Assembly (NCBI GenBank): GCA_900073065.1
Contig: FJOG01000022.1
Span: 815,934 to 879,933 of the forward strand
Direction of reading: 5' to 3'
DNA from: Phialocephala subalpina
Lineage: Eukaryota > Ascomycota > Leotiomycetes > Helotiales > Mollisiaceae
Length of the DNA: 64,000 nucleotides
The notes beneath the pieces are model-generated. The model had not been told where the DNA came from. It did no database searches and was given only the letters and a program-made list of their open reading frames with translations. Position 1 is the first letter of the stretch. Every line of letters begins with the position of its first letter. Made by a program: the position numbers and the translations under genes. Shown here piece by piece: positions 36,381 through 46,692 of this stretch.

Positions 36381-38300
36381 CTCGGGCCGATTATGCGAGA
36401 GTCCCAGCAACCAAATGAGGTCATTGCGCCCTCATCAAAATATGTAGACCTAACCGAAACACCACTTATTCTACACCAAAAATAGGTCAAAAATACATCG
36501 TGCACCGAGTCAAAATGTCACAGCAATTGCACTTTATCTGTAAGTGAGGATATATTAGTTTAAGTGAGTGTAGCTAAGAAATAGACTGCCTAAACAACTT
36601 TGAAAATAACTATTGCCTTCCCGTCCTTCACGATACAATTACACTTTAATCACGGCAATTAGATACGATACAACAGATGGGAATAGCTTTGATTGATAGG
36701 AATGGAAGCTTTTTAGGGTGGATTCAAAGAGCGCAACTTCCTAACGCTACCGCGGGCTCTAAAGGAGTTGTTACTTATATGGAATCTTTCTCATGGGGAG
36801 CAGGAGGAGGGCAGTGCTGGAGAGGGGACTTACAGATGAATTGATTTAGCCATGGAAATCATTCCTTCCATCATGATTAATAACAAGATCTGCTCTTGCA
36901 ACCAACTCTGAAATCAATTGATTAATCTCTCGCTGTGGGACTTTCATCTACTCTTCTTCCCATGCTTTGATCATCTCTTTCTTTGTCTAAGGGTATTAAT
37001 CTCTCTTTCTGATCTGCTTGCGGATATAGTCCCAAATCCTCTCAATGGGATTTAGATCAGGAGATTAAGCTGGCCAAAAGAGACGCGAAATAATATACAA
37101 GCAAAGGATATTAGTTGTGTGTTTAGAGGAGTGGGGTCCAGCATTATCTATAGCCAAAAGTATATCCTCTCCTTTCATCTTCGAGAGCTCTTTCATCCAA
37201 GGAAATAACTTTCCAATGAAGTAAGTATAGCACAATCGATACTAGTCGACACCGCCTTGTGCTCTCTCTCCTCTTCCTATCATATGGTTTCTCTAATAAA
37301 CTCTAAAGTCAGGGCGTTTTCCCTTTCTTTTCTTCCCTTTAGTAGCCAAGTCCATATCCTCAGCAAGCAGTTTATCCTCGAACGCGTCTCTATTTAGCTC
37401 TTTCCAGTAGACATTCATTTGAATCAGTTCTTCCTCTGCAACCTTCTTCTCTTTCGGAGTCTCTTTCTCAAAGATGTGCCATGGCCCTTGTCGTTGTCCC
37501 ATGGAAATTGCTCCAAAAAACATCCCATCAGAGAAGTCTTTATGTTTAATTCCCATAACATCTGAATGGTATTCCTCCTCTCCTTTCTTCTTCCAGCACT
37601 TATCAATTCCTTCATCGTGTAATCGAATAGAGGCAGCATCAATGAATATTACTTTCGTGAGGTCCATTGACTTGATTTTATGGGCGAGTTCGATGCGGCG
37701 GTCTTATAGGAATCGAGTAAGTTCGGGCTTATAAGCAGTCTTTCCAAAGGAATATCCAGCATCGTACATAGCCTGGCGGAAGGTATCTACACTAATATTA
37801 AGCCCCATCTCTTGGATATGCACCTCAATCTTCTTTCGACGTGATTCTCGGTTTGCCGTGATAGTCTTAATAATGCGATTGCGTACGGTCGGAGTGAGCT
37901 TAATCTTAGGGATATGTCCGGGCGCGTTTTGGATATTAGATATGTCTGCGAGGGGGTTTCGACCAATATTCCCACTCCTCGTCATCTGGTTTCTCTTTTG
38001 TGCCTTCTGTCGCATTTTCCTAATACTTGATGCTATGATATGAGGGTAGTCTTCGTGCTCTTTTGCTAAGGTAGTATAACCGGTTCTACCTACAATTGCA
38101 GCACGCTCGAGTAAATCCACTACTCGACGGTCGATCTTATGCTCTCTTGGCGTAATACCTTTCGTATTTCGATGTTTTCTCGCCATTTTATTAATCCGTT
38201 GTTGAGATATTCGAGTCACAATAAGTTTATTTACTTGTAAATACGTGTTTCGCGTTTTGGTGGGGAAAGGCTAGTGGGACACGTGCATCATCTACCCGAG
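36381..38300 (-). mobile_element. Tc1/mariner-type DNA transposon, 1920 bp, RIP-damaged
   Basis: Imperfect terminal inverted repeats were found by hand. The left end begins CTCGGGCCGATTATGC and continues to GTCCCAGCAACC. The right end, read on the minus strand, begins CTCGGGTAGATGATGC and continues to GTCCCACTAGCC. About 32 bp are shared with roughly eight mismatches. TA flanks both ends, the target of Tc1/mariner elements. The minus strand encodes a Tc1-type transposase remnant between the repeats. Insertion interrupts the HET fragment exactly in its conserved SYVWGD region. Interior nonsense codons show that it can no longer move by itself. Confidence 0.8.
36846..38186 (-). pseudogene. Tc1-type DDE transposase, inactivated by nonsense codons
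   Basis: The N-terminal part (MARKHRNTKGITPREHKIDR onward) resembles the helix-turn-helix region of fungal Tc1 transposases. The catalytic part shows VIFIDAASIRLHDEGIDKCW (first Asp) and DILLAIDNAGPHSS (second Asp). WPA-stop-SPDLNPIERIWDYI follows, with the last acidic residue Glu 35 positions after the second Asp (DD34E arrangement). In-frame stops fall at positions where Gln is expected (FLxDRR, WPAxSPD, RDxYPxTK, EExMK) and once where Trp is expected (GVDxYR). These are CAA/CAG to TAA/TAG and TGG to TAG, the C-to-T in CpA (or G-to-A in TpG) pattern of RIP. At least two one-base frame changes near 37200-37300 add to the damage. Ordinary GC content suggests mild RIP compared with the AT-rich islands. 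Confidence 0.8.
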
Positions 38301-38504
38301 TATGGGGGACGCCAATGTCAGGAGAGAAATTCTGGTGGATGGAAAACCATTTGATACCACAGTCAATTTGGACACAGCCCTACGTCATATCCGAGATCCG
38401 AAGAGGAAGCGCTTGATATCTGATGCTATCTGCATTTATCTTGATTGACACTGAAAGAAATACCATTGAAATTTGAGGTTTTGACCTCGATTTTGCGAGG
38501 GTAT

Positions 38505-38700
38505 TCTTTATATATAATTAATTAATTAATCAATTTTTAAAAAATAATCTAAAATAATTATTTAAATTTAAAAATAATGAAATTATATAATCGAGAGTTA
38601 TATTTTATTAAAAAGGGTTTAAAAAAATTTCATTTAAATAAAATATAAATCGATAAACCTAGCCGCGTTAGTATAAAAATCCCTTAACGCGATACGATAA
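38505..38700. repeat. AT-rich block
   Basis: A short AT-rich patch (ATAATTAATTAATTAATC and so on) directly after the HET fragment. It is probably another RIP-eroded piece; no frame is present. Confidence 0.55.
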
Positions 38701-39025
38701 ACCTTCTCTTGCGCTCGCATCAAGCATAAGCATTAAGCATTCGCATTTTAAATCTCTAGGAAACCTCCTTTCCTCCTTAATCCTTGTCATCCAGTTCGCT
38801 TCGACTGGCTTGCACTAATTCAATGCATCGTCTTTTTGCTCGGCTAGTCCTCCAACTACAAGCGGCAGCACAAAAAGACCAGCCAGCCTCATTGTGTTTC
38901 ACAGATAAGGCTGCAGTGAAATATATATATTTGGACAACGCCTCAGCATTCTTACATCTAATGGATTATCACAAATCGCTCGTACCTCTAAGCAACTTCC
39001 CCTTCCTGAAACCACGCATCAAGAA

Positions 39026-40792
39026 ATGTCTTGCCCCATTCCCATTGCCCCTTTCGTCCCTTCCCTTACGGCTGGAGTGCCTGGCACCATGGTCCCCCAC
39101 AGGGCCGCTCCTACCCCGGAGGACTGGGAACGTCATCGACCACTCATCAAACGTCTGTACGTAGATGAGAATAAGAAATTGAAGGAAGTCGCCCATATTA
39201 TGGCGGCTCAATACGGCCACTTTGCGACGTAAGCATTCCTCCTCTGTCCATACACTACTATGTTGACATCTAGTAGACTTAAAATGTACCGAGATCGAAC
39301 GAAGAAGTGGAAGCTAGGGAAGAACAACAAAGAAAGCGATATGTTTGCTATTTTTCGAAAAAAGAACGAAAGGGACGCAATCGGAAAACAAACATCGTTT
39401 CGAGTGCGTGGCAAAGTCGTGACCATGGATCAGGTTCATCAATACCTCAACCGAAAAACGACGTTGCGAGACCAGGACGTTTATAATGCTCCTACGCCTT
39501 CAGATGTTTCCTATCGGACACCATCGCCAATACCTATGGCTACTTCTACCGATGACAACGCCCAACATATCACCGCAGAACAATTATCATATCCCAGACT
39601 AAGTTGTCAAATGGAAATCTCATTATTCCCGAGCTCTAGATACGTTGCTGGGATTACCGAAGTGAATGGCACCGAAGACGATACTATTCTTCAAATGACC
39701 CTCAACAACATGTACAACTTACTATCTCCCGACCCAAGCATCCCCCGCTCACCTTCAGCGCCGCAGACGCTTCTCATACCTGAATACCTCCTTCTCACCA
39801 TCAAAACATACGTGAATGGTTCTTTTGAAAAGGGAACTTGGTTCACAGACGAAAATGGATTGTGCACAACTGTCAGCCCAATTGCAGACGATAACCCAGA
39901 TTTGGTTTTTCAATTGGAAAGCCACTGCAACACAGCTTTACAGTTATTAGAAGATGGGTTCATTGTTGAGTTTCGGCGAACAATCTCTAAAGCCTTCGGC
40001 ATCGTCCTGGATCTTTTCAGGAGTGGAGACCCACAAACTTTACACAGCATATTAAGCATTTTTCTGTTGTTCAGACAAAAAGGACGCCTCGACATAGTTA
40101 AAATGCTCCGCAATTACATTTACGACATCGCATCAGGCCTATATAAGCAAAGGCATCCCTGGCTTGATATCTGCCGATTTGTAGGCAGGCTTGAGGAAGG
40201 CACATTTGAGGAAGCAGTTGTTCGGATTTGGAAATGTTTGCTCGACGCTTTTGAGAAAGCAGTTGGATCATTCCATTGCTCCTGCTTAGACGCTAGGCTC
40301 AACTTCATCCGTCGTGTACATGGATCCGTAGATCCTCTTCAGGAAGAAAGACTTCTTCGAGGCCTTCTTGCGCAATGTAATGAAGGGGAATCAGACACAT
40401 TAAAAAAACAGGCGTTGATGATCATTAGGGAGTTGGGATTGAATCTATGTAGTCAAGAGCGGTATATAGAAGCCGAGAAGCTGGGAGAGGCAGTTCTGAC
40501 CCGAGCTGAAGAACAAGACTGGTACGTGGAGAAAACAAACGCTGTAAAGCTTATAGCATGGAGTCAATACTTCCAGGACAAAAGAAGCTTGGCTGAGAAT
40601 AGTTTGAGACAAGTCGTAAAAATGATGGTTGATGGATGGGGTAGGAGTGATCCAAGCGCCCTTTATAACATGATCAAGCTAGAGGGATGGCTCCGAAATT
40701 GGGGGCGCGAGGAGGAAGCTAACGAGCTGAAAATAGAAATAGATAAAGTAATAGGGAAGGACGAGAGCAATGAAGAGCTCGACGGACGTTGA
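39026..40792 (+). CDS. Clr5-domain protein
   Basis: Exons 39026-39228 and 39277-40792 join in phase to 572 residues. The N-terminal region has TPEDWERHRPLIKRLYVDEN, then LKEVAHIMAAQYGHFAT, and after the intron LKMYRDRTKKWKLGKNNK. This is the Clr5 domain, about residues 28-85, a small helical module named after a fission-yeast silencing factor and common at the N-terminus of Pezizomycotina proteins. The intron sits inside the domain, as in many relatives. The remaining 480 residues are mostly helical, with segments such as FRRTISKAFGIVLDLFRSGD and KQALMIIRELGLNLCSQERY, resembling a TPR-like repeat region near the C-terminus (EAEKLGEAVLTRAEEQDWYV). It is likely nuclear and possibly a regulator, but no target is known. 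The gene is intact. Confidence 0.8.
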
Positions 40793-41668
40793 GGTTCTTT
40801 AAAGGCGAGATAACAAGTCGAGCAGAAATATGGCTTCATTTTCGGCCTTCATCCTCTTGTTCTTGAGATTCAAACAAATTCACTAAACCTCCACGCTTGT
40901 CTCTCAATTTCAACCGCCCTAGAAAAGCAACGCTCCGGACTTTCCCTCACAAAAAAGGTGAGCGCGCTAAAGAGAGAGACCGTGAGAGTGGCAGGGGGTG
41001 GGTTTGAGGCTCGGTTGCAATGCGTGAGGGGAAATGAGGCTTATGTGTCATATATCCACTCGTCATTTCATTTTTGCTAGCTACACTCTCTCCTCTCACT
41101 ACCAAAGGCCCTATTTGCCAGTCCAGTGCCTGTGTCCTCCCAGTCCTCCCAGTCTGCAAATCCTCCCAAGCTATAAGCGTGCCTGTTTAAGAGTTAGTCA
41201 TAAGTTAAGAGAAATGGGGAGAGAAATGGGGGGAGAAAGAGGACTTACAATTATATTATAGATAGAGAAGAAAGAAAAAGAGGAAAGGACTCAAAGAAAA
41301 TTTATCTTTCAAATCCGCAGTTAAACGGCCAACTTTTAGCCACTAAACCTGCAAGCGAGAAGCCTTCAAGCACATGTAAAGGCCCTTGTCTCTCGGAATG
41401 TCTGAATGTGTACTGGTTGCTAGTGGACCCTTGGCATTCCGAAAGACAAGGGCCCTTACAAGTGCTCAGGAGCTCCCAAGCCCTACTATACCAAGGCATA
41501 AATCCCTACAGACCCTTTAACTCTGTCTCAAAGCCCTGGTGATGCGTTGCAAGGACTTAGAGTGGGTGTTTTTGAGCTCTCTGGTTGGTCCTTTCAATAG
41601 TCCGGAGCATTCTTCCATAGGGCCGCCTATGTATTCTAGCGTCTATTAACGCCTTTAGTCTTAACCAC
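40793..41668. other. intergenic with a hairpin; no gene seen
   Basis: Ordinary-GC DNA after the Clr5 gene. On the minus strand near 41620-41500 a short stretch reads RMLRTIERTNQRAQKHPL, which could be a worn repeat-protein remnant. No complete gene is present. Confidence 0.35.
41369..41467. repeat. imperfect inverted repeat (hairpin), 34-bp arms
   Basis: AGCACATGTAAAGGCCCTTG (41369 onward to about 41402) is mirrored by CAAGGGCCCTTACAAGTGCT (ending at 41466). About 34 bases pair, with five or six mismatches around a 31-base loop. The core GGCCCTTGTC/GACAAGGGCC with CGGAATG/CATTCCG is strongest. It may be the tip of a MITE or a fold-back. Confidence 0.7.
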
Positions 41669-42058
41669 AACCAAATAATATTCCTTCTACCGATCAAGTT
41701 TATTCTCCTTAATATTAAGGCTAGCGTTAATTATTACCTAATCGATTAAGATTATAATTATTAGCCGTTTATTATAAGAATTAATATAAGGTTTTTCGAG
41801 GATAATATGAAAAATAAAATTGAAATTAAAATAATTATTTTTTCTAAACTTTGATAAAAATACCAAATATAATTCTTTGATTAATTTATTAAATTTTTTT
41901 ATTTTTATATAATATCGAATCTTTTTATTTATAATTATATTATATATTTTTTTTAAATATTAAAATATTTATAAATAAATTTATTAAATTATTAATTAAT
42001 AAATAATTATACGTTATAAAATCGCGATTATAAAACTTTTAAATATATTATGGTTAGG
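41669..42058. repeat. AT-rich block, probable RIP-eroded repeat
   Basis: Nearly pure A/T with no frame. Its right edge is abrupt at about 42058, where balanced sequence begins with TGGTTAGGCAGAATGG. Confidence 0.6.
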
Positions 42059-42542
42059 CAGAATGGTAGGGCGGTGTATCACGTGGTTTGGTAAGGATAT
42101 ATTAGGAGATCTGGTATTTTGTATTCTTAGTTCTTTAGGCAGCTTTCTACGTGGTTCGCAAACGCGTAGAAGGACTCCATATTACCCTTCTACAATGGTG
42201 ACCTACGCAGGGAGAAGGATGAGGGCTCTGGACCTTTGTTTTCTGAGGAGTTTCATTTTGCAAGTCGGATTAATATATCGCTTTTTATCCACTTTTGCGC
42301 TGCCTGACCTATTCTTTATCTCTATTTACGTAATCTTGCTTTGAAGTACACGAATTTCACTTCACCGGCCTCACCCCGATTGGTGGTTGAATCTAAATTA
42401 AAGCTATTCCTAACTATCTCTATTCCGTCAATTAATTTCTAACCCCTATTGACCACATCTCTCTATGTTGCGGTTGCGGCTCGTGTAGTAAAGTCTATAG
42501 TGGGGCCTAATTGATATACTAATGCCAAGTGCAAGCCAAAAA
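42059..42542. other. unassigned sequence next to the AT-rich block, possible LTR remnant
   Basis: It begins near TGTATCACGTGG (42076), similar in feel to the TGTCACGTG LTR start at 19623, and has a TCTACA before ATGGTGACCTACGC (about 42195), which would suit an LTR end plus primer-binding region. No target duplication was found, so this is only a suggestion. Confidence 0.2.
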
Positions 42543-44494
42543 TTATAAATGTGGAACATTCCCCATGATATTCAACGAAGGGGTTTGATAGACCCCGATT
42601 GGAACATGCCGTAATGAAATAAAAGACTCAATGACGATGTAAAGCCGGGCGCTGACGTATAGGGGTAAGATTAAGCCAATGACGGCTACGGAGACGACTA
42701 CAAGAATATCCGACACCAGAATATCCGCCACCTTATCAGTAACCCGGTGCATAAATAGACGCTGGTTTGGTCTGAACGAGCTCCTGCGTTGACGAACCCT
42801 ATGTTGACTCTGGGTTTGTCTGGGCAAGGTCCTGCGACGCTGGCGAACCACATAGATCAATTGATATGCGTATATGATGAGAGAGAAAAGCGCAGACGCT
42901 CCGGCGGTTGCAATAAGATAATAACACGACATTTTCCATAGGAGCCTCTCTACCGGGGTGGGGAAGATGATGCTTAGTGCCCCGAGGTGGACACAACCGT
43001 ACGCCGTGGGAATTAATGCTATGGCCGTAGCTAGGTAAGCCGAGGTTCTGCCAATGTTGCTAAGAATGCTTCCATAAAAATTTGGAGCTCTTAGTGTTAG
43101 AAACTCCTCTGCGTCCTGTTTAGGCGTCGGAAAGTTAGAGAATTGCGCAAGGGCGGATGTCTGTTTGTAAAAGCTTGCTGTGGCCGCCGAGTCCCAAATG
43201 GATATTGTTTTAGGCGTGTAGCCTGGACTATCAAGCTTAGCTAGCTCAATCCTGGTGATGAATTTTGCGGTCAATTCAAGTCTGTTGATGTCTGCTTGAG
43301 AGAGAAAGATCGCGCAAATCCTGTCTTGAGGAGGGAAGTCTTGAATCGTTTTTTTCCCCTGGTCCCTTGAGTTGTGACATGGGGTGAACTCCTCAACAAT
43401 ATTCGGGATATCGGTTTTCATATCATACTTCGTTAGAACTCGATTATCATCAACAGTGCGTATATCTGCTGCAGAAAAGACCTCATTTGTTGTATCTTTG
43501 ACCTCTAATGAAACTGGTTGTGAATTGGTGTACCACAAAAAGGTCGGATCCCGGTTGATTTTATCACCAAGTATATTCTTGCACTCAAAGCCTGGGACAT
43601 TATGTCCCGCTCGTGACGATGTCTGTAGCATGAATGCCAAGATGTCTAAGCGATCTCGAAAATCAATCACTGTGGGATCTTGGACGTTCAATGGCTTGCG
43701 TATCCAGAGACCATACATGACGACCACGTAGACGACATGTACAATAGTATGCACCTCAAGCAAGGTAATTGGATACCCTGCAACCTTGCGCTCGATAGCC
43801 TGGCCGACAATCTACAGAACCTGGAAACAGACTAGGCCTTTCGCAAGAGTGTCTGCTTTACTCTTGTCTTGGATATTACTCCGACTCGTTTCCAAGAAGC
43901 GCCCATGTTTTGCAAGAAAAAGTATCCCTTGAGTTGTGAATGTGACCCTCTGCAACGTGTTGTGGAGATTTGCCACGTCCGCAGCAAAGCCACCCATCAC
44001 CGCATAGTGAGCGTAGACCATGTCGAATGGAGGTTTTGAAGGGGGATCGCGGTTTTTGAGTGGTAAAGTCTGAAGGGCAATCAACAAGAAAGCCAAATAT
44101 GCGATTGGGAATGAATCCCACGAACCTTATTCTTTTCCACCTTGCTCTTTGCAGCAGCCTCATTGATGGCCTTCATGAATTGCTTGGCCAGAAACCACTG
44201 CTCAAATGCCGTGTAAACTACAAGCTCCGGCGCAAAAATCGCAATAGCCACCCATTTTGTCTTTCGCAACCAGAATGTAAGCTTTGTATCGTTTGGCGGA
44301 GGCACATTCAAATGAATCGCCGTATAAACGCAGAGCAGAAGTGTAAACAAGCAACTGTAGAGCAAGCTCCAAGTGCCGCGTCCAGCAGGATCAGCGACCC
44401 AGGCTGGGGCGATAACAGTCTGCAAGGCTGTGAGGTTTGCGACGGGCGCCGCGGTCGCCGGGAAGAAATATAGTGCGGAGAGAATCAGGACCAT
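42543..44494 (-). pseudogene. fungal multi-pass membrane protein, one in-frame TAG
   Basis: Exon 1 (44494-44126) begins MVLILSALYFFPATAAPVAN and carries GRGTWSLLYSCLFTLLLCVY, then TAIHLNVPPPNDTKLTFWLR and APELVVYTAFEQWFLAKQF. These are hallmarks of a large fungal membrane-protein family of unknown function. A GTTCGT-donor intron leads to exon 2 (44069-42543) with FDMVYAHYAVMGGFAADVAN, then SKADTLAKGLVCFQVL, an in-frame TAG (43812-43814) and IVGQAIERKVAGYPITLLEV and HTIVHVVYVVVMYGLWIRKP. Relatives have Trp at the TAG, so a single TGG to TAG change is enough. The rest stays open for 420 codons, with more membrane helices (RLLWKMSCYYLIATAGASAL). The change is G to A after T, compatible with RIP or with a sequencing error. 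Without the stop the protein would be about 631 residues. Confidence 0.7.
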
Positions 44495-44867
44495 GTTGGC
44501 ACATTGATGCGGATGATTGAGATGGGGATGGAAGGAGGGTAAAGATGGAAAAGAGGTGCATCGTAGCACTCTTGCAACGAGCGCGAACCGCTTCGTTGGA
44601 ACATCCTAATGAGTTGTCCTTGATAGGTCGTTCATCCCTCGCTGAATCAACCCACCCAAGCCAAAGTATCACCCGAGAGATTCAATTCCGAATAAGTCCC
44701 TCCATATCTCAGCCCAGGAGCACTCTTTCACTCATGTATTTGGCTTGCCACTACGAAATCCTTTCATTTCCTAAGCATTGCGAAAGAAGTCTCAATTGCT
44801 CTCAACGTAGCTCCGTATCCTCAAAAACAACCCCACTTGTGCCTCATTGATCCCTCTCCATCATCCA

Positions 44868-45488
44868 TTACTGCTCGGGCTTTCCCTCTTTGAGCTGATA
44901 AATCCCAAAGCGATTCCCAGCCACATCCAGAAGATACATATACCACCCATTGTCCCCCTCTGGTGTCTTCTCGCAAAGGGTCTTGCCACCGAGTTCTTCG
45001 GCTCTCTTCTGTGCCTGCTTTCTAATCAGCGACTGTTATCTGTGTGCTGGGAGAAGTGAAGGGCCGACCTCTTCGATCGATTCAACAAAATGGTAGATCG
45101 TAAATCCCATTCCATTCTTGAGCTCAGCAGTCTTGCAGTCTGCGGCAACTTGGACGATACCTCCAGAGAGACCTAATTTCCTTTCAGCTACCATGAATCG
45201 AGATCCAGGTCGGACAATGCGTAAGATGGAAGGACTTACCAGAGGGGGCAGCAAAACTCCACATGGCGATCCGCTCCTCGGGATACTTTTCTGTGCTCGC
45301 TTTGAACTCCCAAGTGGGGAAGAGAGACGTGTAGAATTTCTGTTCGGAGACGTTAGTTCATGGTATTGGGGGAAGAGAGACGAGGGAAGGACCTTGCAGG
45401 CTTGGACATCAACAGCTGGGATCTCGATCCAACATGGGGATCCCACTGGAGGGATTTTCCAGGTGCTAGCGGAGTCTGTTGAAGTCAT
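44868..45488 (-). CDS. VOC-family (glyoxalase-like) protein
   Basis: Four exons, 45488-45393, 45339-45240, 45172-45069 and 45017-44868, join to 149 residues. The first VOC unit is PCWIEIPAVDVQACKKFYTS with LFPTWEF. The centre has EERIAMWSFAAPSG and GGIVQVAADC. The second unit has GFTIYHFVESIEE, AQKRAEELGGKTLCEKTP and GNRFGIYQLKEG. The pattern (paired strands around a metal site, GNRFGIY at the end) is that of small single-domain glyoxalase/dioxygenase-like proteins; substrate unknown. The second intron has GTAAGT with TTAG, the third GTCGGC with GAAAG, and the first a weak GTCCTT donor, so exon edges of the last two are less certain. Start at the only suitable ATG. Confidence 0.7.
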
Positions 45489-46248
45489 GTTGACTGAGGG
45501 TTTGAATCCGGAGATGGGAAAGGATGGAAATCAATTTGAGATCTCGTGGAGGAGTTTGGGTCTGGGGTTGGAAAGAGATGGATATTAATTTTGAAATCTC
45601 GCGGGAGAGTACACTTTTAAGTATGCCTTTCCCGACCAAAATATTCTTTTGATTACCCCTCACTTACCTCAGACATTCACTGTCCCTCATTGACCGACTT
45701 CACACAAAAACAAACAGATTGGGTGATCCTTCAAGCCATCGGTTCGGATTGGCCTCTCATCGTACGGCAATTCGGCGGCTTGCAGGCATGCCGTCTCAGC
45801 TTGGACCGCGGGAACGCGTCCGCGACGCAAGTGTGAGTCAACGCGAAAGTGGCGCCTAGCCTTGTGATTTCGTGAACGCGATGTAGTAGATGTGTGGATA
45901 GCAGTGACCGGCCAGCGAGTCTCACGACCATGAGGCTTGGATAGTGCGGAAAGCGCGGACTGAAGATAAGCCGGATTACAGTACCCTTGAGCCTAATATT
46001 CAACAGGCAAGATGTCTCAAGTCTGCAACCATGCTGCCAATATCTGCTGCTGATCCCGCACTTCCCCTATCTGAAAACCTGTGAACTTAGCGAGAACACC
46101 CTGAAAATTTAGCGAGCACAGCAAATCTGCCCCTGAAGCAACAGAAGTCTTTCACCCTATCCGGCAAGCAGTGTTCACACTGCTACCTCGCAGTAGTTCG
46201 ATATTATGATTCCTTGATTTCAACGCTTGACAGCTCCCAATGTCCCTC
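45489..46248. other. intergenic, no gene seen
   Basis: This lies between the start of the VOC gene and the 3' end of the Fic gene. Short frames only. Confidence 0.35.
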
Positions 46249-46690
46249 TTAAGCTGGATCATTCTCCTTTTCGTCTTCGCTCCAATAGCATTCCTTCTGC
46301 CAGCCATTTTCCTCGTCCTCTTCATCCGAAGTTTTCCAAGGATATCCAACGACTGATTTCCGCTTGAAAGGCACACCATTTTTCTTCGCTAACAATTGTT
46401 CTTTCAATTCCAGAAGTGTTGATCGTCCTTGAATGGCAACATAAGTATTCACCACCGCGAAAGGAGGCTTGTTGGAGCATTGATGTTCTTCGTCGACGAA
46501 TTGGCTTTCAGAAGCGCGTGTGGAAACCTCCTTGAACATTGCTGCTTCAATTTCATCTCGACCAATTGGTATAACAATGCGCAGATACTTCAGAAGAACG
46601 GCATTCATCAATAATCGACTTGTACGGCTATTTCCATCCAAGAAAGGATGGATGTTTAAGATTGTGTGGAACAATTTCGAGGCCAAGGTG

Positions 46691-46692
46691 TA
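46691..46692. repeat. TA target-site duplication of the Fot1/pogo element, left copy
   Basis: The partner TA is at 48801-48802. Together they restore a TAC codon of the Fic frame. Confidence 0.75.

Larger units (their letters stand above)
36220..38440 (+). pseudogene. HET-domain (heterokaryon incompatibility) gene fragment interrupted by a Tc1-type transposon
   Basis: The left part (to 36380) reads YQNQPLVESDAIRLLELQPS, then, after a one-base frame change near 36332, DLIENYTALSY. These are the N-terminal motifs of the HET domain. After the transposon the right part (from 38301) gives GDANVRREILVDGKPFDTTV and NLDTALRHIRDPKRKRLI, then DAICI, which are the next HET motifs. The coding line therefore jumps from 36380 to 38301 across the element, with the TA target shared. 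Only about 100 residues of the domain survive; downstream the sequence passes into an AT-rich block at about 38510. Additional lesions are the frame change on each side of the element and ATA for an expected GTA at the junction. HET domains trigger cell death after non-self fusion, and loss of such genes by transposition is common in fungi. Confidence 0.7.
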
